From: Deinococcus multiflagellatus
GTDB taxonomy: Bacteria > Deinococcota > Deinococci > Deinococcales > Deinococcaceae
Reading direction: 5' to 3'
Assembly (NCBI RefSeq): GCF_020166415.1
Contig: NZ_JAIQXV010000027.1
Coordinates: 1-47,725, forward strand
Length of the DNA: 47,725 nucleotides
Shown: one piece after another, positions 8,101-14,954 of the stretch
Layout of the letters: every line of letters begins with the position of its first letter
Position numbering within the stretch: the stretch's first letter is position 1
Program-made: the position numbers and the translations under genes
Notes under the pieces: generated by a model
What the model saw: the letters and a program-made list of their open reading frames with translations, nothing else
Told to the model about the DNA's origin: nothing
Databases searched by the model: none

Positions 8101-8111
8101 AGGAGCCTGTA

Positions 8112-8885
8112 ATGTCCAACGCCCCGTCTCGCCTCCACCAGGAGGCGCTGCGGCGTGCCCACAAGCGCACCGCCCAACGACTCATCCGTCACTTGGCAGA
8201 CCTAGGTCTCAACCCCCTGGGGTCTCAGCGGGCCCTGGAAGTCATTGCCGCGCTACACGGCACCGACTGGAACACCCTCTCAGCCCGGCCAGGGCTGGAG
8301 CGGCTCCCAGCACTGGCACAGGACCTGGCCCTCCGACAGGCCTTGACTCGGTACGGCGCCGATCTGACCGAGCACCAGAGCCAGGACGCGCTGGAGCGTG
8401 TCTTTGAACTGCCTCAGTCTGGGCTGGCAGAAGACGTTCCCTCAGAACCGGCCGTGCCGGGAGCGGACGTTCTCACCATTCCTGAGGACAGCCCCCTCAC
8501 CATGGGCCGGGCCAGTCGCCAGCCCTCTTCCCGCCAAGCGGTACAGCAGGGCGACCTTGACTCCACCGCTGCGCTCCAGGCCCCGCCCACTCCGCTGCGG
8601 CTGCCCGCAGGGGCCCAGCTTGTCCTGGACCCGGCCGGGCCGTTCAGTCACCCGCTGGCGATCCTCGGCAGCGCGGGGGCGGGCAAGACCTTTCTCCTGC
8701 AGGAAATACTCTCGGCCACGAAGCGTACCGGCCGGACCGCCGCTGTGATTCCCAATATCGATGCGCTGGAGCGCCCCGAGCCGGAAGACACCCGGCCACC
8801 CCTGCCCGCGGCTGTCCCCAACCACGACGTCGACCGCTTGCGTGACCACCTTAGAGAGCCACAGCCGCCTTGTTCTGAGCCTTGA
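8112..8885 (+). CDS. P-loop protein with N-terminal module, probably frameshifted near its end
   Basis: Residues about 14-62 carry the shared module (AQRLIRHLADLGLNPLGSQR, HGTDWNTLSARP). A Walker A motif (GSAGAGKTFLLQ) is at 186-193 after a polar linker. The product ends 60 residues later, too short for a complete P-loop ATPase. In the next frame, from about 8838 to the TGA at 8926-8928, the sequence reads VTTLESHSRLVLSLEQMGDL, which resembles the missing Walker-B-like strand. A one-base indel around 8835-8848 is therefore likely. The start context (AAGGAGCCTGTAATGTCC) closely matches that of the paralogous 13434 gene. Confidence 0.7.
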   Translation: MSNAPSRLHQEALRRAHKRTAQRLIRHLADLGLNPLGSQRALEVIAALHGTDWNTLSARPGLERLPALAQDLALRQALTRYGADLTEHQSQDALERVFELPQSGLAEDVPSEPAVPGADVLTIPEDSPLTMGRASRQPSSRQAVQQGDLDSTAALQAPPTPLRLPAGAQLVLDPAGPFSHPLAILGSAGAGKTFLLQEILSATKRTGRTAAVIPNIDALERPEPEDTRPPLPAAVPNHDVDRLRDHLREPQPPCSEP

Positions 8886-8934
8886 ACAGATGGGCGATCT
8901 GATGGACAGCCACAGGAGGTTGAGCTGATCTTTC

Positions 8935-8955
8935 ACCCCCGCACCATGCGGGGGT
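8935..8955 (+). promoter_or_regulatory. Leader hairpin, TCACC family
   Basis: ACCCCCGCA (8935-8943) pairs with TGCGGGGGT (8947-8955), three-base loop; the flank is TTTCACC. An ATG inside the hairpin (8946) is in frame with the next gene but is part of the stem-loop, so I start that gene at 8967. Confidence 0.75.
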
Positions 8956-8966
8956 TCTGGCCGCTC

Positions 8967-9731
8967 ATGTGGTACTTCGCTTCAACCAGCAGTGATCTTG
9001 ACCGCTTGGATGCACATCCGCGTCTGGGGGTGATGACAGGCCCGCGTATGGGCAACACCAGCAGCATCCGTCAGGGGCGCCGGTGGGCCAGTGACTGTGA
9101 CGCCCTGAGTAAGCACGGTTACGACCACGAAAGCTACGTGCGCCACTTGGGTCGGCTTCAAGCCCACCAGGCCACCTGCGCCTTCGTGGTGGTGCCAGAC
9201 GTGCCTGGCGACGGCGCCGCCACCCTCAGCGCTTACCTCCACTACGCCCCTCTGATGGCCAGTGACGGTTTCCCCCTGGCTTATTGCCTGCAAGACGGTG
9301 CTGAACACCTGGAGTTGCCTCCATGCGATGTGGCGTTCCTCGGCGGTACAGATGCCTGGCGCGCCGCTCAGGGGGCCTGGCTGCTTCAAGAGGCCCATGC
9401 GGCAGGCTGCCGGACCCACGTTGGCCGGGTCAACAGCGCCCGGCGCATGCGTCATCTGACGTTTTGCCACGCCGACTCTTGTGACGGCACCTATGTCGGG
9501 TACCGGGGTGTAGAGCGGGGACTGCGGGAGATTGGCCAGTGGTTGTCGCAGGTGCACACCCCCCAGCTGTTCAGTCCCGCTGATCTTCAGGCCACGCGGG
9601 GATCAGCAGGCGAGGTGCTCCAGAGCCGTCCCGCTTCACCGCAGCGTGTTTCCACCGGAGCGCCTCTTCTCAAGCTGAACAGTTCCGCCGAATCCGGTTC
9701 ACTCTTCCCCGACTTCCCCCACGCCAGCTGA
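8967..9731 (+). CDS. Phage-type TIM-barrel protein, tentatively TGT/DpdA-like
   Basis: Start 8967 (MWYFASTSSDL) fits the family, whose members begin MxYFASTSS. Ordered motifs visible: GVMTGPRMGN, CAFVVVPDVPGDGAATL, LAYCLQDGAE, VAFLGGTDAWR, HVGRVNSARRM, SCDGTYVGYRGVERGL. I recall this set from actinobacterial and mycobacteriophage hypothetical proteins. Some of these have been related to tRNA-guanine transglycosylases of the DpdA type, which insert 7-deazaguanines into DNA. The family match is firm from the motifs; the enzymatic role is inference. The last 40 residues are low complexity. Confidence 0.65.
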   Translation: MWYFASTSSDLDRLDAHPRLGVMTGPRMGNTSSIRQGRRWASDCDALSKHGYDHESYVRHLGRLQAHQATCAFVVVPDVPGDGAATLSAYLHYAPLMASDGFPLAYCLQDGAEHLELPPCDVAFLGGTDAWRAAQGAWLLQEAHAAGCRTHVGRVNSARRMRHLTFCHADSCDGTYVGYRGVERGLREIGQWLSQVHTPQLFSPADLQATRGSAGEVLQSRPASPQRVSTGAPLLKLNSSAESGSLFPDFPHAS

Positions 9732-9746
9732 ACCGAGGAGCCTGCC

Positions 9747-10145
9747 ATGTTAGATCTTGCCGCACTGTCTGCCCTGACCCCTGAAGAGCGCCTGGTCCGC
9801 TATCAAGAACTGCGCGCGCTGATTGCTCCACTTGAAGCTGAAAAAGATGCCCTCAACGCTCTGATTAAAGCTGACCTGCAGGGCGGTCTCACAGTGCAGA
9901 GCGCAGGTTTGCGGGCGGTGCTGAAAACGAGTCACAGCACGGTCTATCCACTCGAAAGCTTCGTGGAGCAGTTTGGAGCGGACCAAGCGCTGGCTGTAGC
10001 CACCATCGACGCCAAGAAAGTGCAGAACCTGATCAAGACGAAGGTATTGCACGCCGGAGAGGTAAAAGAGGTGGCGGTCACGGTCCCGCGCAGCACAGCA
10101 CTTGTGATTGAGCTGGTGGACAAGGGAGAGGGACGGGCAGCCTAA
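9747..10145 (+). CDS. Hypothetical coiled-coil protein (132 aa)
   Basis: The first 45 residues (ALTPEERLVRYQELRALIAP, LEAEKDALNALIKADL) form a strong helical/coiled-coil segment. A compact C-terminal part follows (SAGLRAVLKTSHSTVYPLES to STALVIELVDK). Size and layout recall small phage proteins that modulate nucleases or siphophage gam-like proteins, but I cannot assign one. It starts 15 bases after gene 8967-9731 with GAGGAG upstream, so the two are probably co-transcribed. Confidence 0.65.
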   Translation: MLDLAALSALTPEERLVRYQELRALIAPLEAEKDALNALIKADLQGGLTVQSAGLRAVLKTSHSTVYPLESFVEQFGADQALAVATIDAKKVQNLIKTKVLHAGEVKEVAVTVPRSTALVIELVDKGEGRAA

Positions 10146-10155
10146 CCGGCTGTCA

Positions 10156-10407
10156 TCACCGCTCTTTCTGTTGGGGCCACCCGTCGTCAAGGAGCTGAAG
10201 TATCTGAGTCAGAACGGTCTGTGCGGACCAGCAGCCGGTTACGGTCAGGGTGTGCTGCGTGGGCTGCAGGGTGGAAGGATCATGTGAGCGCAGAAGGACG
10301 GTCAATGCCTCTGACCCCTGCTCTGAGACACTGTCGACCACAATGCCGTGGGGAAGTTGAGCCTGCAGATCGTCACGGAGGATCTTGTGTTTCGCGGCCA
10401 GCGTCAT
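10156..10407 (-). CDS. Hypothetical protein (83 aa)
   Basis: A small soluble protein: MTLAAKHKILRDDLQAQLPH, then alternating hydrophobics (GIVVDSVSEQGSEALTVLLR, HTLTVTGCW) suggesting a beta-sheet, ending in a helix. No family recognised. It is the only protein gene between two + strand runs and lies directly downstream of the tRNA gene on the same strand, with the stem 10424-10451 between them. No good SD is seen, so its expression may depend on read-through or a weak site. Confidence 0.6.
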   Translation of the reverse strand: MTLAAKHKILRDDLQAQLPHGIVVDSVSEQGSEALTVLLRSHDPSTLQPTQHTLTVTGCWSAQTVLTQILQLLDDGWPQQKER

Positions 10408-10423
10408 GTCCAGACCGTAAAGG

Positions 10424-10451
10424 CGTCAGGGTCCCCACAGGGACCCCGACG
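10424..10451 (-). terminator. Hairpin after the tRNA, 12-bp stem
   Basis: On the minus strand CGTCGGGGTCCC pairs with GGGACCCTGACG around TGTG. One pair is G-U on the minus-strand RNA but A-C on the plus strand, which points to the minus strand as the functional one. It ends the tRNA transcript or forms the leader of 10156-10407. Confidence 0.65.
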
Positions 10452-10454
10452 TCG

Positions 10455-10530
10455 TGGCTGCCTGACCAGGACTCGAACCTGGAACACACCGGTCCAAAGC
10501 CGGTTGCTCTCCCAATTGAGCTATCAAGCA
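10455..10530 (-). tRNA. tRNA-Gln (anticodon TTG)
   Basis: The 76-base minus-strand sequence folds completely: acceptor TGCTTGA/TCAGGCA (one G-U), D arm GCTC/GAGC, anticodon arm ACCGG-CTTTGGA-CCGGT, variable GTGTT, T arm CCAGG-TTCGAGT-CCTGG, discriminator G and encoded CCA. Anticodon TTG reads CAA (Gln). The weak U1-A72 first pair and G73 are typical glutamine identity elements. It looks intact. A tRNA in a plasmid- or phage-like block usually adjusts codon supply or replaces a host tRNA attacked by a defence nuclease. Confidence 0.93.
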
Positions 10531-10680
10531 TCAGCAGGGGAATTTCCACTGGCTACGGGCTGGACCGGTGTGCTTTGAACCGGCTCAACTCGCGTCCTTA
10601 GAGGCTAGCCCGCACGCACGCGCTGCTCATCCGCGCAGTGGCATAGCTGGCCTGCGCCGTTTGACGCAGCTAACCCGCTG

Positions 10681-10696
10681 AAGTGTTGCAACACTT
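10681..10696. promoter_or_regulatory. Perfect 16-bp palindrome, candidate operator
   Basis: AAGTGTTGCAACACTT is fully palindromic and ends four bases before the -35 box at 10701. This is a typical position for an activator or repressor site. The nearby winged-helix genes (10848, 11521) are candidate ligands. Confidence 0.6.
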
Positions 10697-10700
10697 GATC

Positions 10701-10729
10701 TTGTGACCCTCGCGCGCTCACGGTAAAGA
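10701..10729 (+). promoter_or_regulatory. Promoter for the 10848 gene
   Basis: TTGTGA (10701-10706), 17-base spacer, TAAAGA (10724-10729). It points at the winged-helix gene and gives a leader of about 110 bases that includes the 11-bp stem. Confidence 0.55.
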
Positions 10730-10803
10730 CAGCCGCGGTTGAATGCCAGCCGCGGACATGACCTGCGGACCAACGCCCGGCTGTGACGGGCCCGCTGGCG
10801 CCC

Positions 10804-10830
10804 GGGCTGGACGCAGAGAGCGTCCAGCCC
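10804..10830 (+). promoter_or_regulatory. Leader hairpin/attenuator-like stem
   Basis: GGGCTGGACGC (10804-10814) and GCGTCCAGCCC (10820-10830), 5-base loop, then TTTCTC. It has terminator form but sits between promoter and SD (AGGAG), so attenuation is possible. Confidence 0.65.
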
Positions 10831-10847
10831 TTTCTCAGGAGCTCTGC

Positions 10848-11084
10848 ATGCACTTACCTATTGAACGAACACTGAAAGCGGTCCATCTGGCGGGCCGTGA
10901 ACTTGGCCGGGATCCCACGCTGCCCGAAATTGCTGAAGCCTGCGCTGTCCGGCTTAAAGAGATTGAAGGGCAGGTACTTGAACTCTCCCGCTACGGGTAC
11001 ACCCGCCTGAACCAGGCTGGGGTGCGCATCACGGATGCTGGCCGCGCCGCCGCGCAGCGACCAGGAAAACTCATCGCGGCTTAG
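10848..11084 (+). CDS. Small winged-helix protein (78 aa)
   Basis: Begins MHLPIERTLKAVHLAGRELG; the ATG at 10848 has AGGAG at 6-10 bases, and upstream ATGs lie in the leader stem region. Residues 24-72 (RDPTLPEIAEACAVRLKEIE, then VRITDAGRAAA) form a winged helix. The pattern PTL.EI.....+..E...V recurs in the 11521 protein, so the two probably share an origin. It is small enough to be only a DNA-binding domain. It lies downstream of the palindrome-promoter pair at 10681-10729 and may regulate it. Confidence 0.7.
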   Translation: MHLPIERTLKAVHLAGRELGRDPTLPEIAEACAVRLKEIEGQVLELSRYGYTRLNQAGVRITDAGRAAAQRPGKLIAA

Positions 11085-11137
11085 ACGCCAAGGCCGGCTC
11101 GTGCCACTTCGAATCCACGCAGCACCGGGAGCCCACC

Positions 11138-11392
11138 GTGTACTGGAGGAATATCGCTCTTTTAAGCGCCCTGTGGGCGCTGCTCTACCTCGCGCTCTCG
11201 ACGGCTACCGAGACCAGCAACACGACGGACAACATGGCAGCTGTCGTGGCCACATTGCTCGTCACCTCTCTTTCAGCCGCCTACTTGCCTATCCGGCGCC
11301 CACGGGAGGCCCAACATCCTGAAAAGGCGCTCGGTGCTGACGGTCAACCCCCTAGCGCAGCCCAAGAACATGATTCAAACTCTGATCAGTGA
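11138..11392 (+). CDS. Small two-helix membrane protein (84 aa)
   Basis: GTG start with GGGAG upstream. Two hydrophobic segments are visible: residues 5-22 (NIALLSALWALLYLALS) and about 33-51 (MAAVVATLLVTSLSAAYLPI). A polar, acidic C-terminal tail (EAQHPEKALGADGQPPSAAQ) would face the cytoplasm if the N-terminus does. No family recognised. It sits between two winged-helix genes, one of which (11521) also has two N-terminal membrane segments, so they may act together. Confidence 0.6.
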   Translation: MYWRNIALLSALWALLYLALSTATETSNTTDNMAAVVATLLVTSLSAAYLPIRRPREAQHPEKALGADGQPPSAAQEHDSNSDQ

Positions 11393-11520
11393 GGACCCAC
11401 GCATGTCAAAAAGCCTCGCGCGTCACAAAGGAGTTGCGTGATTTCCCTCTGTACAGTCGATGACGGAAAACAAGCCGGGGGTCGCTGCCGGGCATCTCTT
11501 TCATCAACTCAAGGGCCGCC

Positions 11521-11958
11521 ATGCTGAGTTGGGGCAACCTTGCACTGTTGGTTGGCCTCTGTTTTTTGGCTTGCGTTGGTCTGCGGCTGCTAAACCTGAC
11601 AGGCGGCCTCTGGCCCCTGCTGGTCTGCGGTGTACTCGGCACGCTGGCAACCCGGTATTTTCCTGTCTGGAGCCCAGATCTTCTGGCGCGCCGTCAAGTT
11701 GAGCGTGGCCGCCGCCTGGCCTTGCTGCGGCTGCTTCAAACCAGCGAACGTCAAGGGCAGCATCCCACGCTGTTCGAGCTGGAAGCCCTGTCGGGCATCG
11801 GTGAGGGCACGACACAGAATGTGCTGGTCCGTATGGTCAGCCGGCAGTTGGTGGTCGCCTCGCCCCACCCTGTTCAACGGCACAAGGTGACCTGGCGGCT
11901 TACTCAGAAGGGAAGAGCCGTACTTGACGAAGCGCCAGCTGACCCTTCTCCAGCATAG
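11521..11958 (+). CDS. Membrane-anchored winged-helix protein (145 aa)
   Basis: Residues 5-23 (GNLALLVGLCFLACVGLRLL) and 28-46 (GLWPLLVCGVLGTLATRYF) are membrane helices. Residues 58-140 are a cytoplasmic winged helix: RRLALLRLLQTSERQGQHPT, LFELEALSGIGEGTTQNVLV and the wing VTWRLTQKGRAVL. The HTH part resembles the 10848 protein. A DNA reader tethered to the membrane suggests one-component signalling, but no sensor domain outside the membrane is present. The upstream 128 bases hold no other gene. Confidence 0.7.
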   Translation: MLSWGNLALLVGLCFLACVGLRLLNLTGGLWPLLVCGVLGTLATRYFPVWSPDLLARRQVERGRRLALLRLLQTSERQGQHPTLFELEALSGIGEGTTQNVLVRMVSRQLVVASPHPVQRHKVTWRLTQKGRAVLDEAPADPSPA

Positions 11959-12064
11959 GCATTGGCGCCAAAAAGCCACGTCGGCTCCTTATCCAGCGCT
12001 TGAGCGCCGCTTCTTGGCCGACAACTCTTCAATGTGAATGCCTCGCCCCTCGCTTCGTCTTGCG

Positions 12065-12089
12065 TCACCCACCCGCGACCCGGGTGGGT
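12065..12089 (+). promoter_or_regulatory. Leader hairpin, TCACC family
   Basis: ACCCACCCG (12067-12075) pairs with CGGGTGGGT (12081-12089), 5-base loop, flank GCGTCACC. It lies about 14-20 bases before the methyltransferase ATGs at 12103/12109, so starts further upstream are unlikely. Confidence 0.7.
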
Positions 12090-12108
12090 TTCAGGTTGGC
12101 CGATGCCC

Positions 12109-13275
12109 ATGACGCCCCTTGCCTCAGACCTTCATGCGGTGCTGTCCAGTGCCACACGCAGCGGTGCCCAGGCACTGGAATTGCACCTCCCGCCGCTTGA
12201 TCCTGACCTCTATGCCCGGTTGAAAGATGTACTTCAGCGACTCTCGGCGCGCTGGGTCAAGCGGCGGGAGTGCCATGTATTTGACGGTTCCCGGAAAGAG
12301 GGCGAAGGGCGGTTGGATGAAGCGCTGGCCACGCGCCTCCTGCCTGACCGCAATCCGCTGGCGTTTTTCCCCACGCCGCCGCCGCTCGCGGACCAGGTGG
12401 CGCGTCTCGTGAGCGAGGCGATTGGCTGGGCCAGTGGAATCCGATCCCTGCGCATCTTGGAACCTCATGGCGGAGAAGGTGCTCTGCTCACCGCCCTTGA
12501 GCGGTGCCTTCCCTCGCCGCACGGGTTTGAAATCAATGTATGCGAGCTGGATCCTGTCCGGGCCCAGCGTCTGCAAGCCGGTGGGTGGACGGTCGTGCAT
12601 GACGATTATTTGACGTTTCAGCCCACAGCGCTTTACGACGTGATTCTGGCCAATCCGCCATTTTCCGTACCGGGCGACAAGCAGGCCTGGCAGACTCACC
12701 TACGGCGCTGCTGGCACCATCTGGCGGTGGATGGCCTGCTGGTGGCCATCTTGCCCGCATCAGCGCTGGCCAGGCAGGGCACTTTTTTTGAGGAAACCAG
12801 GGGATTTCCTGTCTCACTTCAGACCAACGCCCCTGGGAGCTTCAAGGCCAGTGGGACCGAAGTGGCCACCGTCACCCTGACCTTCTGGAAGGAGGATCAG
12901 AGCTGGAAGCGCCGACCATTCAACGCCAGTGGCACCCTTTATCCCTCATGGCACGCCTTTCAGGCACTGCTGACGTTTGAGAATGATCAGGCCTATTACC
13001 TGGCTGCAGAAAGGCTCGAGGCGAAGTGGCGCGGCGGTCAGGACATCAGGGCTGATTTACAGACCCTATACAGCCGTCTTTGCCGCGATCTTCAAAAAAT
13101 CGACGTTGACCTTGAACTGTTGGACGAGGATCACGCTTATCTGTACCAGGCTTTCATTGAGCGGAGACAGGCGTCATGGCTCGGCGCCCCGTGCCCCGAG
13201 CTGCCCGCCGCAATCCGGCCTGTAGAGCTCGTCCCGCTCCAGCGGGACCGCGGCAATCAACCGGCGCTGCTGTAA
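12109..13275 (+). CDS. N6-adenine-type DNA methyltransferase
   Basis: A class I SAM-dependent methyltransferase of 388 residues. Motifs in order: FFPTPPPLADQVARLV (substrate/entry helix typical of N6-adenine enzymes), LRILEPHGGEGALLTAL (motif I, SAM loop), FEINVCELDPVRAQRL (acidic motif II), YDVILANPPFS (motif IV, catalytic NPPF) and LLVAILPASALA (motif VI). No restriction endonuclease gene adjoins it, so it looks like an orphan modification or anti-restriction enzyme. ATG 12103 is an equally good start. The 240-residue C-terminal part may carry target recognition. Confidence 0.85.
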   Translation: MTPLASDLHAVLSSATRSGAQALELHLPPLDPDLYARLKDVLQRLSARWVKRRECHVFDGSRKEGEGRLDEALATRLLPDRNPLAFFPTPPPLADQVARLVSEAIGWASGIRSLRILEPHGGEGALLTALERCLPSPHGFEINVCELDPVRAQRLQAGGWTVVHDDYLTFQPTALYDVILANPPFSVPGDKQAWQTHLRRCWHHLAVDGLLVAILPASALARQGTFFEETRGFPVSLQTNAPGSFKASGTEVATVTLTFWKEDQSWKRRPFNASGTLYPSWHAFQALLTFENDQAYYLAAERLEAKWRGGQDIRADLQTLYSRLCRDLQKIDVDLELLDEDHAYLYQAFIERRQASWLGAPCPELPAAIRPVELVPLQRDRGNQPALL

Positions 13276-13383
13276 AGGGCGGCCCAAAAGGCTTACACTA
13301 AGGCCGGTCGCTTGCCGCCGACCTCCCGCAGCCTCTGGCATGGTAAAGGCAAGTGCACATTTGACCTCCAGAGCATCGGCAGG

Positions 13384-13405
13384 TCAGGTAACGCGGGAAA
13401 CCTGA
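13384..13405 (+). promoter_or_regulatory. Short leader stem before 13434
   Basis: TCAGGT (13384-13389) pairs with ACCTGA (13400-13405). Upstream TTGACC (13357) could be a -35 box. The SD AAGGAGG precedes the ATG. Confidence 0.4.
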
Positions 13406-13433
13406 TCGCCCTACTCGCTCTAAGGAGGCTGTA

Positions 13434-14372
13434 ATGTCCGCGTATCCCACTGAGGCCGCTGCCTGTCAGGCTGGCCAAAAGCAACTCGCCCACGCTATTC
13501 GGCACGATCTGGCCCAGAGAGGTGTTGAGTTCTCTCACCTGCAATGCTTGCACGTGGTCGCGGCCCGCTACGGGCTGGACTCCTGGAATGTGTTGCAGGC
13601 CAGGCCGCTGGCCCCGCAGCTGCATCCTTCAGCCGCCGCCGCAGGCATCATGCGGGCTTTGCTGAAGCGCGGCCTCACGGCTGATGCTGAGCTGGGCGAG
13701 CAGCTGGCCGCCTTGCCTGTGCCTCTCACGTACACGGTGCTGGACGAGTCACTGACTGACTACGCTGCCAAGGCGCAGGTGGCCCTCTCCCTGCTCTTGG
13801 TTGGAGACCTGACCGACGCCGCAGTGAGGCAGCTCCTTGAGGATGTGTTTGAGGCGCAGTGTCTGCGGACGGACTTCTCGGCGCGTCCATCCCCCAACAG
13901 TGTTTTCGTGTGGGCCTACGCCTCTGAAGCGCAGTTTCGATCCGACGCCGGGCATTGGGCCGGTATGGTCATGCGTTCAGCCGACGATTGGCGGACAGGA
14001 AGGCCGGCCACCTATGACGTCAAGAGCGCCTTGATTCGCGCCGTCCAGACGCCGGCCGAGGAACGGTTCGGACTATCGGAGCCGCGCCGCCGGCAACTGT
14101 ATTTGGACCATTGCCGCGCCACCAATCGTGCCCGCGTCACAGCTGACCAGGCCTATCCCATTGATGCGCAGGACAGCCTCAACTCCGTTCGGGCCAATCA
14201 GGCCCATAAGCACGCGGAACTGGAGAGGTGGGAAGCGAGGCTGCAGGTCGCATTCGGGGTGACGGCCGAGCAGCTGCATGAGATCGTGGTTGAAGGCATG
14301 ACCAAGTACTGGCCGATGAGCACCATCAGAGACACCCACGTCGCGTCGCTGGAGACCAGCTCGTTGGCCTGA
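13434..14372 (+). CDS. Hypothetical protein with N-terminal DSWN module (312 aa)
   Basis: Residues 15-62 (QKQLAHAIRHDLAQRGVEFS, HVVAARYGLDSWNVLQARP) are the best example in this window of the short module that precedes different domains in plasmid proteins. The rest (about 70-312) is unrecognised: a helical part (KAQVALSLLLVGDLTDAAVR) and a Trp/Tyr-rich middle (SVFVWAYASEAQFRSDAGHW). The SD and start context is nearly the same as in 8112, which suggests duplication of a control segment together with the module. Soluble; function unknown. Confidence 0.7.
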   Translation: MSAYPTEAAACQAGQKQLAHAIRHDLAQRGVEFSHLQCLHVVAARYGLDSWNVLQARPLAPQLHPSAAAAGIMRALLKRGLTADAELGEQLAALPVPLTYTVLDESLTDYAAKAQVALSLLLVGDLTDAAVRQLLEDVFEAQCLRTDFSARPSPNSVFVWAYASEAQFRSDAGHWAGMVMRSADDWRTGRPATYDVKSALIRAVQTPAEERFGLSEPRRRQLYLDHCRATNRARVTADQAYPIDAQDSLNSVRANQAHKHAELERWEARLQVAFGVTAEQLHEIVVEGMTKYWPMSTIRDTHVASLETSSLA

Positions 14373-14406
14373 TAGCTCCCGTCTTTCCGGCCATTTACCG
14401 GAGAAC

Positions 14407-14432
14407 TTCACCCCCGGCTTGCCGGGGGTGAA
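14407..14432 (+). promoter_or_regulatory. Leader hairpin of ddrB, TCACC family
   Basis: TTCACCCCCGG (14407-14417) and CCGGGGGTGAA (14422-14432), a perfect 11-bp stem on the tetraloop CTTG. It is the clearest member of the leader family. No RDRM-like radiation-response palindrome is present in the 93-base gap before ddrB. Confidence 0.8.
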
Positions 14433-14465
14433 TGCTTGGCATGAATCACCTTCTGGAGGGCCGAC

Positions 14466-14936
14466 ATGCTACACATTGAGTTTCTGACCGACCTGGGCGC
14501 ACGGGTTACAGTGGATGTTGGAAGCGCCGACAAACTCCTAGAGGTCCAGCGCCAGTATGGCCGTCTGGGCTGGACCAGCGGTTCGGTGCCCACTGGGGGT
14601 TATCAGTTTCCCCTTGACAACGAAGCCGATTTCGACTGGAGCCTGATCGGTGCGCGGCGGTGGACCAATCCAGACGGGGAGGAAATGATTCTTCACCGGG
14701 GCCACGCCTATCGCCGGCGTGAGCTGGAAGCCGTGGACAACCGCAAGATGAAGTTGCCTCCGGCCGTCAAGTTCTCGCGCGGCGCGAAGGCGACTGACCC
14801 GGAACATATCCGTGAGAAGGCGGACGGCGATTTCGAATATGTCACCCTGGCCATCTTCAGAGGCGGAAAGCGGCAAGACCGCTACGCCCTCTCCACCGCG
14901 TCAACGAAACGCTCTGAGGCGGACCGCGCCGCCTAG
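14466..14936 (+). CDS. ddrB: DdrB, Deinococcus single-stranded-DNA annealing protein
   Basis: Closely matches DdrB as I remember it: the start MLHIEFLTDLGARVTVDV, then VQRQYGRLGWTSG, GGYQFPLDNEADFDWSLIG, HRGHAYRRRELEAVD, KMKLPPAVKFSRGAK and EYVTLAIFRGGKRQ. DdrB forms a pentamer with a modified OB fold, binds ssDNA and anneals complementary strands early after irradiation. The core (about 1-140) is complete. The tail is short (156 aa in total) and basic rather than acidic. The SD is TGGAGG. It is probably an element-encoded second copy beside a chromosomal gene; the chromosomal copy is an assumption. Confidence 0.9.
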   Translation: MLHIEFLTDLGARVTVDVGSADKLLEVQRQYGRLGWTSGSVPTGGYQFPLDNEADFDWSLIGARRWTNPDGEEMILHRGHAYRRRELEAVDNRKMKLPPAVKFSRGAKATDPEHIREKADGDFEYVTLAIFRGGKRQDRYALSTASTKRSEADRAA

Positions 14937-14954
14937 CGGTGAGGTCGCGCGGCT

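Larger units (their letters stand above)
7523..8111. other. 589-base gene-free stretch with two strong inverted repeats
   Basis: The frames here (for example 7556-8020) are Pro/Arg/Ser-rich without a protein-like pattern, so I call no gene. The region carries two long inverted repeats (listed separately) and then the leader of 8112. It could hold termination signals, a structured RNA, or remains of a lost gene. Confidence 0.5.
10531..10847. other. Intergenic control region between tRNA-Gln and 10848
   Basis: No gene is seen. It holds a perfect palindrome (10681-10696), a promoter (10701-10729) and the leader stem (10804-10830). GGACCGGTGTG at 10562-10572 is an inverted copy of 11 bases inside the tRNA (10485-10495). 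Confidence 0.6.

Noticed and set aside
8946..8966. Upstream ATG for the 8967 gene
   Set aside because: It lies in the loop and stem of the leader hairpin, and family members start at MxYFASTSS.
14373..14465. Search for a Deinococcus radiation/desiccation response motif before ddrB
   Set aside because: No TTATG-type 17-bp palindrome is present; only the TCACC hairpin is seen.
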